Assembly (NCBI RefSeq): GCF_001039355.2
Contig: NW_019775631.1
Span: forward strand, 67,967-93,605
Reading direction: 5' to 3'
Origin: Lingula anatina
Lineage: Eukaryota; Brachiopoda; Lingulata; Lingulida; Lingulidae
DNA: 25,639 bases
In this document: piece after piece, positions 17,752 to 25,639 of the stretch
Layout of the letters: each line of letters begins with the position of its first letter
How positions within the stretch are numbered: position 1 is the first letter of the stretch
Program-made: the position numbers and the translations under genes
The notes under the pieces: model-generated
The model's database searches: none
What the model saw: only the letters and a program-made list of their open reading frames with translations
Told to the model about the DNA's origin: nothing

Positions 17752-18310
17752 GTGTGTTCCTATTATGACTGTGTGAAAGTAACAAAAATCAGTGTTTTGA
17801 TTAAAATAAGGTCACACAAACATCACACAAATGGACATATATAACAAGAATGAAATATTCAGACAAAAAAGTCTATATGTGAAAATAAAACCAATTATTT
17901 GGTTTCATTTTAAAATATATTCATGTGTCACTAACATATTTGCGAAAATGAACCTTTTGACCCAATATGTGAAAACTCTCTCTGAGAATGCACTGGGCTT
18001 TTTGCCTCTATTTGCCTACATTATCTCTCTGCTAAATTATCTACACCTTGAGAATTGTGCTTTTCTTTACATTATAGAGTAGAACAGTAAATGATTGGTA
18101 TGTTTACAAAACATTGGATTGAATTCAGTCTCTCTATTATGTCAACTTTATAATAATAAATTACTTTATGGCACATCTGCATACAGCACTTGTCAAGTGA
18201 ATTGAATCCAATCTGAATTCAATCCATTGAACTTTTGTGAAATTTGTAACGGTAAAATTTACAAATAAATTCCGATTAACAATCACGTGGAATGCCCTTT
18301 ATTCAGACTA

Positions 18311-18733
18311 CCAGTAACTTTACCGCAGGCATTTGTTGTTTTAGCCACGCATGATTGAAAGTATATATGACTAATACTCAATGCACTCAAAAATACACTC
18401 CCCGGTGTATTTGTAAGTGAAAGTTTTACAAGAAATAAAGAAAGTGATAATTATGTAAATAAAATATTTACGAAAGTCATTCCCTTACTATATCGAAAAA
18501 TATACCCATCTGTCCTAACCCCAATATTCCCAAAATTGTCAGAGACGTTGTTTCTATGCTCTTTTTAATTTGCTCGCTATTTATTAAGCTTCATTATCAC
18601 AAACGTATTAAATCACCATCTTGGCCATTATTCCATTGTTTAAAATCATGATATATTTTCATGCGAAACGTTGCACCTGTGACATACTAATCTCAACTAC
18701 TGATTGTCTTTATTACAATAGGTCAGCATGGGA
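18311..18733. repeat. repeat unit C (region just downstream of gene B)
   Basis: Full-length relative of unit A (5360-5773), including the GCCACGCATGAT start that unit B lacks. A 4-base and a 9-base deletion relative to the others break any shared reading frame. Confidence 0.85.
18709..18714 (-). terminator. poly(A) signal AATAAA of gene B
   Basis: Minus-strand AATAAA about 295 nt downstream of the gene B stop, at the same place as in gene A. Confidence 0.55.
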
Positions 18734-19006
18734 AAACGCATCATAACAAGCTTTTATATTTTTTATGTGTTCGACCCAGTAATATTTTTAAGTGCTTTAG
18801 AAATCAAATTCTCTTTCAAGCAACTTTTAAGCCACTGTCTACTGTCTACTTTAAGAGGAACACAGCTCAAGGGGGATGAAAGGTCTTCCGAGTTCTTATC
18901 ACCCATTGGTGCTAAAAACCCATAGATCGTCAATCAGTATCTCATTTTAGTCCTCAAATGGAAATACTGCCATGGAAATTAATGTTTAATAAGACAATCT
19001 TACATT

Positions 19007-19579
19007 TTAAATGTAAGTAGTGATAATTGCTATCAAAGCCTGCCATAACATTAGATTGTGTTGGGCTCGAGAAAGAGAAGATAAGGGGTGATCGGGATTC
19101 TCTCTTCTAGATGGGGTCTCTTCAGAGGAACTGCGGTCTCTCATGACACTGACGTCAAAATCGATTCCTTTGTAAGAAATCTCACGGTAAGTTGTCTTTG
19201 TAAGAGCTTCAACTTGATCCAAGAATTCTTCAAACAATTGCTTAGCATCACGCACACGGCGGACCCTCTGCTTGAGCGTAATTGGTACTGTAACCATCAT
19301 GTTCTCTCTCTCACTAAAGGGTAGGGAGCACCACCCATCACGAAATCCTCCCTCCGTTTTGGTCTTCCACGCGCCACGTGGCGAAAAGTGAGATAAATCT
19401 ACCTCTCCGAAAATCGTGAAGTCAACGAGACAGAGTGGCATTAGTTCACATGGACTTTTAACGGGTTGTTTCGGACTGAGTTTAAAAGTCAAGTTGAATT
19501 TTAAGTTCATGATGAAACAAAGTGGCAGAGAGCACCACTTTTCATCCACTTGACATTCTTCAGTCTGCTTACAGGTGTT
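19007..19579 (-). CDS. gene B exon 3
   Basis: 573 nt, the same length as gene A exon 3, after acceptor TTTTATATTCAG. It begins NTCKQTEECQVDEKWCSLPL and ends LMLWQALIAIITTYI. The small-residue site before the tail is SRA rather than the SGA of gene A, a poorer GPI attachment context. Confidence 0.9.
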   Translation of the reverse strand, partial: NTCKQTEECQVDEKWCSLPLCFIMNLKFNLTFKLSPKQPVKSPCELMPLCLVDFTIFGEVDLSHFSPRGAWKTKTEGGFRDGWCSLPFSERENMMVTVPITLKQRVRRVRDAKQLFEEFLDQVEALTKTTYREISYKGIDFDVSVMRDRSSSEETPSRRENPDHPLSSLSRAQHNLMLWQALIAIITTYI

Positions 19580-20046
19580 CTGAATATAAAATCCAAATGA
19601 TGTAGGAGCAAAATGGTTGTTATGTGTCATCACTTCGCAAACCACGAACAGGTGTTCCGTGACAGAGAGTTCCCCATGATAGAAAGTGCGGTTCCCATAA
19701 TTTGCAAAGGTAAGTCTCGCCCCATTTTGACCCCATTACGCCAGGCTAACCCTAACCTGTGTAATTAAATGGAGGGTGGACTCTCTGTAACACGGACCCT
19801 GTTTCGTCACAACGGACCACTTGCTTCAACAAATTTTGTCAAATGTCACATTCAGCAATTTAGTGTCTACGTACTTAAACATTGCAAACAGCAGTGGTGG
19901 GTCAATTGGAAAGTAAAAAATGTATTTAAATAAATAACAAGTTTCTCTGGATGCGATCCACTCTATCAAAACACAGATAACAAATTTATATTTAATACTT
20001 ATTTCACATATTTGAATGGAATTCAATTTTTCAGAAGATTCATTTG

Positions 20047-20110
<64 letters not shown>

Positions 20111-22975
20111 CAATTCAAAGTAACACCATTGCGGAGAAGACGCCCAAGGGGTTTAAGCTGAGAGATAGTGCGTGCTTACCTTATTCCAACTTTCTTTGCA
20201 TTGTGCTTCTCTTTGATAATCTATCAAAGCGGAAAGGCCCTGAGGTTCGAATCCCTTGCTCGCTATCTCACCTGCTGTTTAAAGATCAATCAATAATATG
20301 ATACAACAAAAAATAAAGAAGAATGTACCTGACCAAGCATGGATGATCCAATAACAAGGAATCGTTTTTTCGAAAAATTAGCAACTGTGAACGTTAATCT
20401 AGGCTCCTTCAAAGGAGGTCGAAAAACTAGAATTGCCCAAATCCCTTTTCCCGTTTCTTGGATTTAAAATACTTATATATGTACTATTGCAGTATAATTA
20501 AACAGTTTTAGAGTAAAGATCCCCCTTTTGTCTCATTAATCACCCCACGCGTTTCAGCTTTTAAAAATTGGTGTGAACTGCTGCTAGGCTTGCGCCATAA
20601 CTCCGTAAGTCAGATTTAATTATGGCAATGCATTGGCATTGTTGACGGCAAGGGTGTGAAATACAATCTTTTTCCAAGTTTGCCTTACTTGTTTTACGTT
20701 TTTTTGAGATATTAACTTCTTATTAAGATGTAACATATCAAACAAAGGCATCATTCTGCATGATAACTGATAAAACCAGAAGTAAGCATTTCAAGAAAAT
20801 TCTCAGGCACCGGGCTAGTGATGATTGATGCAATTAAATAGGTGTATAAACGGTGTTGAACGATGTATAACTGGATGTTAAGGTGAGGGAGATCTGTTTG
20901 AAATTGAAAACACAAATTTTCTATGTGACAGCATAATTTCACAACAGGACAATGTTTATTTTTTCATTATCGAAGCAGGTAAGGAAATACATCCCGACGT
21001 ATCCATCTCCCTCAATACCCAATCAAAAGAAGACCTTGTTAACAACTTTTTAAAATCACAATATACATAATTTTCAGTGCATCTTTAGCATCTTAGCATC
21101 TTTATGAATAAGATGCTAACATGCCAAATATTTTAACGTTCATAAAATATTCTAATGGTTATTGAACCTGTAATATATGCAACATGATTTTTATCCAGTC
21201 AATTTATGTGCGAATGTATATTTAGTTGTGTATTTATTTATTTATTTATTTTAAACAATTATAAAAGCAAGTTATTTCAAGATATTCAATGTATTTTAAT
21301 TGTTGATTCTGCACCATTCGAACTAAATATACTTTTTGCATATCGTGCAAACAATCGATTGCATTGTTAAACAAATTATAAAGATGAATAATGTGTTCAC
21401 CAGAAAAAGAATGAATTTATATTGGATTGACAATTAATGGGATACACAAAATTTAGTGGGGACAATTTCCACTCCTTTTTGGTAATGACTTACAACTTAA
21501 ACCTCAGAGCCAAAATGAAGATTTTGCAACTAAGAAGACTCACCCATTTCATTACAGCGCTGGATGCTTGGGGTAGTATTTGGAGGCACATGGCAAAGCC
21601 AACAGAATAGATTCCGACCATAAGAGTGGCCATAAGGCCCTGCAAAATACGTCACTGACACGGGTCCAGAATTACAAAGACGTACAGATTCGGCGTCATA
21701 TATGAACTGGCATCTTCCGTTGTTGGTTCCACTTTTGGGTTCGTGCCCCCCTTCAGGGCCTATGCAAGGGCGTCCTGGGAGATGGTCCGGTGCGCCAAAA
21801 AACAACATGCAATCTGGTGTCAAATGGATCTTCTCCAAAACTCCGGTAACGGTCGCAACATCTTTGAAAACTTCGAGTTGTAACTTGTCACACACAATCC
21901 TAGGCTTCCATGCCTGGTGCGCCGTCACGTTGTGACAAGTGGCGCAAAAAGAGTTTTTAAATGTGACGTTTGACTCTGCTGACGAGACGGGCAACACAAC
22001 AGCTATGTCATTGGACCAGCCTTTTAACTCGCATTTATTTCGAACTTCTTCATCGTGCCAGTGGCTGGGACAAGAAGACACTACCCAGTAGTATCTACTG
22101 TAAACGTCTTCAATTTCTCGAGACCCCTGTAACCAACACTCTGTGTTATTTCTATATATGTCAATCCCGGTGATTTTGGTATCGTTGCAAAAGCGGTCAT
22201 ATGGCCAACAGCAATCACCAAACACGTCGCACAAGTCGTCGCAGTAGCAGGTTACGAGGACGACATCATTAGTTAACCCATCACGACGACTAGCACAGAA
22301 CGGGGTATTTACTGTTACGTTAAGCAGCATTAGTTCCCTCTGAGAATACAACATGGAAGAGGTTGGAGCAAATTGTTCTAAATTCGGTGAAGGGTTAGAT
22401 GAATGTCCTTGAGATAAATGACCAGTGCTTGCTTGGCGTGTACCTGTTAAGCTTACATTTGAGTCGAGGTTCGGATCCTCTGAAGTGAAAGCAGGGTAGT
22501 TAACCTGTACATTTGGTAGTTCCTTCTGTGTTGTATGAATCTCATTGTTTGTGACCTTGTTTGTAGACGCGGCAGTAGAGACAAGCATCTTATTTACAGC
22601 TGCTGTGTTCGCCCGTGTCGGATTTCCAGTTTTGTTGACCGTAGGTAAATTACTTCTGGTGAACAAAGGTGAGCTGCTTTTGTCGACAACAGGTGAGCCA
22701 CTTTCGTTGATCATAGGTGAGTCACTTCCGGTGACCATAGGGGAGTCACTCTCAGTGATCCTGGGAACTCGGGTGCTTTTTTGCCTAGGCCGTGTCGTTG
22801 TCAGCCGCTGTTCTCGACTGCTGACAGACCGTGGGACAGTTGGAGTTATAAACGTGACCATTGCAGAGTTGGGCGGCGCCCTAGAAATTTTTGGCATTGA
22901 CGCTTCCACTGGAATTTCTTTTTCTGAATCAATCAAGGAGTACATTACCATCACCAAAAGCATAAAGACCTTCAT
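19007..22975 (-). CDS. gene B: paralogue of gene A (699 aa, 3 exons)
   Basis: Exons 22975-21544, 20274-20180 and 19579-19007 join in the same phases as gene A. The order is signal peptide MKVFMLLVMVMYSLIDSE, Ser/Thr/Pro stalk with 8-residue repeats, somatomedin-B-like module (227-263), Cys-rich region with FKNSFCATCHN, ALIDYQREAQC linker, two WCSLP segments and a hydrophobic tail. Exon 3 differs from gene A at 27 of 190 residues by eye, mostly in the last 80, while the Cys-rich core is nearly identical. Oddities are an extra cysteine (SLPLCF where gene A has SLPLDF) and a stalk two residues shorter. No stop or frameshift is seen, and the TATA box and splice sites are intact. Like gene A it lacks a seven-helix domain. 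Confidence 0.9.
20050..20109. repeat. (TA)n microsatellite in gene B intron 2
   Basis: About 58 bases of uninterrupted TA, at the position equivalent to the compound microsatellite of copy 1. Confidence 0.95.
20180..20274 (-). CDS. gene B exon 2 (95-nt hidden exon, NAGNAG acceptor)
   Basis: Acceptor TTTAAACAGCAG and donor GTAAGC as in gene A. It encodes GEIASKGFEPQGLSALIDY then QREAQCKESWNK, with three substitutions in 31 codons and no indel. Conservation of length, both splice sites and frame against gene A is the main evidence that the exon is real. Confidence 0.9.
20275..21543 (-). other. gene B intron 1, no other exon seen
   Basis: Aligned with gene A intron 1 with several indels, as expected for non-coding sequence. 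A minus-strand frame at 20751-20942 is not conserved in copy 1. Confidence 0.7.
21544..22975 (-). CDS. gene B exon 1: signal peptide, stalk, SMB-like module, Cys-rich region
   Basis: 477 codons plus one base, ending GAAATGG before GTGAGT. The Cys-rich half is very close to gene A, while the stalk has most of the replacements. The seven cysteines of the SMB-like module are all kept. Confidence 0.93.
22613..22750 (-). repeat. tandem 24-nt coding repeats, gene B
   Basis: Units SDSPMVTG, SDSPMINE, SGSPVVDK, SSSPLFTR, SNLPTVNK and a shortened TGNPTR. This is the only length difference between the two predicted proteins. Confidence 0.88.
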
Positions 22976-23029
22976 TGTTGATGTGTCTCTTTCCTCTTAG
23001 TGCTCTGCTGTGGTACTTTGCGTAGTTCA

Positions 23030-23038
23030 TTATATATA
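23030..23038 (-). promoter_or_regulatory. TATA box of gene B
   Basis: Minus-strand GTATATATA 55 nt upstream of the ATG, matching gene A in spacing and flanking sequence. Confidence 0.75.
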
Positions 23039-24079
23039 CCCGGTAGGGCCGACTAGCTGATTCGCTCTTACTTCAGGACTGTGGGAATCGTCGTTTTGGT
23101 TAGCTTTCGTGTTAACGTGACAGTGAATTAAGATGCCTGAATCTAGCTAGTAAGTTGTTATCTTCATACTGACAGGAAATGCGGTATGTGACAGACAAAT
23201 GAAGACATTTGGAAAAGTGTGAAAACAAAAGAATATCACATTTAAAATCACTTCTTCAAAATGTCCGTTTCAAATTGACAAGTTCATAATGTCGTGCTAC
23301 GAATAGATTTTTCTTTCAGACAAAGTGAATTTCTGAAACCTTTGCCACATTGTTCTCCCATTTCCAAAGGACAATTGTTCCAGATTTTAAGCAAAATCTC
23401 ACTCCATTGTTCAAATCATGAACGTGTCATCAATCTGACATGATTCTTTTGTCACAAATCAATGTTGCACACCTGAGCCCTAGTTGAATTTTTTTCACTT
23501 TTTTTGTCAAAGTTTTTATCTGTTTTCGTGAAATGACACTGCATAAAACGTTCGCTCCATGCTTCCAACTCATGTGGAGTGAATTTCAAAGTCCACGCGG
23601 TCATCTTCTTCACCTTCAAATGTCATTAGACTTTTCGTAACTGCTTGACGCGTTTTAACTTTGCAACCTCAGAAGTCGACCACTTAAACCTTTAACAAGA
23701 TTTTTTTCTCAAAAAATACGTCAGTGAGTCCACATTTAGCATTTTATGCCACTTTTAGCATTGGGTGAATAATCACACAAATAATGACTTGTAATGATCA
23801 CTTTTCATTTTTATTTTCTCTCACCATCAAGCAACCAGAGAGACAATGCTGCTGCACATGTGCAGACGTTTATCGACTTTTTTCTTCTACTCATTATATG
23901 TCACTTTGAGGCAACATAACAAACATATTGAGTTTTGCAGAAATGAATTTTTTAACTTTAACATGTTTGTTTATGAAGGATGAACCATAAATGGCGGAAC
24001 TTCTTGTGCTGTCAGCCATGTTATCCTAACCTGTACTCATCACATGGGGCATGGACTTTCAATTCTAGGACTACCATTC
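23039..24079. other. upstream region of gene B, no gene seen
   Basis: Counterpart of 11074-12100 with small deletions, including about 110 bp near 23150 relative to copy 1. The open frame of copy 1 at 11400-11699 is interrupted here. Confidence 0.7.
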
Positions 24080-24084
24080 CTGTC

Positions 24085-24244
24085 CAGGGGCGGATTTAGG
24101 CCGTCTTCTGGGTCTTCCGGAAGACGGTCAGATTTTCAAGCTTACATTGTCGGGCATCTAATGTTTTCTGTCGGAAGACGGTCAAAAATGGAGGATGGAT
24201 CAACAAAGATAATTTGGAAGAAAATATCTCTGGATCCGCCCCTG
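24085..24244. mobile_element. 160-bp MITE with CAGGGGCGGAT termini
   Basis: The left end CAGGGGCGGATTTAGG is inverted at the right end as CTGGATCCGCCCCTG. CTGTC flanks both sides (24080-24084 and 24245-24249), a likely 5-bp target duplication. Inside, CCGTCTTC and GAAGACGG form a hairpin near the left end, and the GGAAGACGGTCA phrase is repeated. Such termini are widespread in invertebrate genomes. No protein is encoded. Confidence 0.8.
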
Positions 24245-24249
24245 CTGTC

Positions 24250-25374
24250 ACACCGGGCTATTGTGAGGCACGTACAGTTCACATATTTCAGGGTATTGTT
24301 CAATAAACAGCTGCAGTTGTGTACCATGAGTGACAAATATGGGTATAAGGTAAGGTTAACTTCATTTTGTACATGTAAATTGATAGACTGACCTTTCGTA
24401 TTAAATGTCAACACTATATAATAAAAAGGTATTTTTGCATGTGAATCATTACAAACCCACTGAAAAGTTTAAAGACAATATGATTACAAACTATCACTCA
24501 ACCCCTGCCATGCTCTAGTCGGTGAAAATAATTAAAAATAATCTCTGTCTAAAAAGGATAACTTTTCATTAAATGTCAATAAATAGATACATTATTTCGG
24601 GTAGATTTTACAGTTACTCATCGTGGACCATTAAAAAAGTTTTAACCATAACTTTTTAGGAAACTTTATAATATATTGTATTACTTGTTATGTTTTATTT
24701 ATGAATTAAGTAGTTTTTGTCTAGAATCTTAATCTTTCTCTACAATTTTTTTATTTTTATTTATCGTCCTTATTATTGTTTATCGTGGTTATTGTATCTT
24801 CAGTATTTCCTGCAGCACTTGCCCGCAACACATGACAGTGTTTAGCTCAGCTCCTCTACCTCGCAGTATTGCTTATTTGACAGGATTGTACAAAGCCATA
24901 ACGTCCCAATAATTGTTATATCTTCTTTAGACCAAACGTGACAGCAACAGTTATATCCACTCTCACATAAAATCTAACATCAATTGCTTTGGGCAAGATA
25001 CTCGATCTTTTCCTAGAATTTCCAAACATAAATATTTACCAGTAGATCTTCCAAGAAGTATTAATTAATGTGTGCACACCGTGCTCACCCAGATATAACT
25101 TGATTGATAATAGGCCCCAGTGTTCCATTTGTCATATGGTAATTGGTGATATGTTCATTTCACTCAGATTGACCACAGATAATAAAACAAGTGTATCATT
25201 TGGATAACCAGATTTATGAATTTCAACTTAAAAAGCTGTATGTGCACGTTTGTTATTTTAATAATCATGAAATTTAAAAATCATGAAATGTCCACTGTGT
25301 TAGTTGAGCAACCATAATTGTGCTGTATTGTACTGTCTCAAATACCGTGTTGACACTCCGGAATATATACAGTT
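24250..25374. other. right part of duplication copy 2, no gene seen
   Basis: From about 24810 it aligns with 13128-13770 and 14300-14410. AT-rich, with no coding evidence; the open frames around 24044-24414 overlap the MITE and are not genes. Confidence 0.65.
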
Positions 25375-25639
25375 CAGGGGCGGATCCAGGATTATTTGAA
25401 GGGGGATCCGCAGATGCATCTCCGACCCCCCCCCCCCCTTGGCGAGGGATCAGGCTGGCCCCGAAAATTTTTGGTATTTTAGAGGTATTTTAGAGGGCGA
25501 CCAGGACCATTTGGTACGATTTAGAACTATATTTCAGCTATTCGAAATTCTAATTTCAAGAGGGGACCATTGGTGTGATTTTTTTTTCGGAAATCGAAAG
25601 GGGGGGCAGCCCCCCCCCCCCCCCCCCCCCCCCCCCCCC
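25375..25639. mobile_element. terminus of a CAGGGGCGGATCCAGG transposon, cut by window end
   Basis: Starts with the same terminal sequence as the MITE at 24085 and continues with a GGGGGATCCGC phrase, poly-C tracts and short AT-rich repeats (GGTATTTTAGA twice). The other end is not in the window. The final run of C probably marks a sequencing or assembly limit. Confidence 0.65.

Larger units (their letters stand above)
17752..25372. repeat. segmental duplication, copy 2 (holds gene B)
   Basis: Direct counterpart of 5774-14410. Homology ends at its right edge where a transposon terminus begins (25375). It lacks the two large insertions of copy 1 but has a private 160-bp MITE at 24085-24244. 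Confidence 0.92.

Noticed and set aside
17831-18082. 83-codon plus-strand ORF partly conserved at 5854-6027
   Set aside because: Truncated by a stop in copy 1 and lying in non-coding flank of the duplication; no domain or splice evidence.
20200-20262. GGTTCGAATCCC on the plus strand, an exact tRNA B-box
   Set aside because: The flanking bases do not form a T-stem, no D-arm or anticodon arm is seen, copy 1 has a mismatch, and the stretch is well explained as the minus-strand exon 2 of gene B.

Overview
This is metazoan nuclear DNA: AT-rich, with introns bounded by GT/AG, short exons, microsatellites and many small DNA transposons. The gene families fit a marine invertebrate. The cytochrome P450 is CYP3-like, and two of its internal exons (53 and 100 nt) have the lengths I recall for vertebrate CYP3A. 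The other main genes carry a somatomedin-B-like module and a cysteine-rich ectodomain of the type I associate with invertebrate family-B receptors. I favour a non-vertebrate deuterostome (echinoderm, hemichordate or amphioxus), but a lophotrochozoan is not excluded. All three clear genes are on the minus strand.

Left block (1-4860). Five exons (3125 down to 665) encode the N-terminal 151 residues of the P450; the rest lies beyond the left edge. The intron after exon 5 contains a 159-bp tandem array. Upstream lie a foldback transposon with its target duplication (4102-4276), a perfect 26-bp palindrome and, at 4856, a CpG-bearing start-codon exon that may be the first exon of an unidentified gene.

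Main block (about 5774-14410 and 17752-25372). This is a large direct duplication. Each copy holds one three-exon gene with a TATA box, a signal peptide, a mucin-like Ser/Thr/Pro stalk with 8-residue repeats, a 7-cysteine somatomedin-B-like module, a long Cys-rich region and a short hydrophobic C-terminus. The products are 701 aa (gene A) and 699 aa (gene B). The middle exon is only 95 nt, and it is needed to join exon 1 (ending in phase 1) to exon 3 (starting in phase 0). Neither copy encodes a seven-helix domain, so the products look secreted or lipid-anchored. Reading frames survive in both copies inside the exons, while non-coding ORFs break by frameshift between copies, so both genes are probably functional.

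The duplication makes the mobile-element history readable. A Tc1/mariner relic in copy 1 (13774-14301) has its empty TA site preserved in copy 2. Copy 2 carries its own MITE (24085-24244), and a terminus of the same family begins at 25375. The 3.3 kb between the copies (14410-17752) contains an older, diverged relic of the same gene's 3' UTR and a possible coding fragment interrupted by an insertion of about 700 bp. The window ends in a poly-C run, probably next to an assembly gap.
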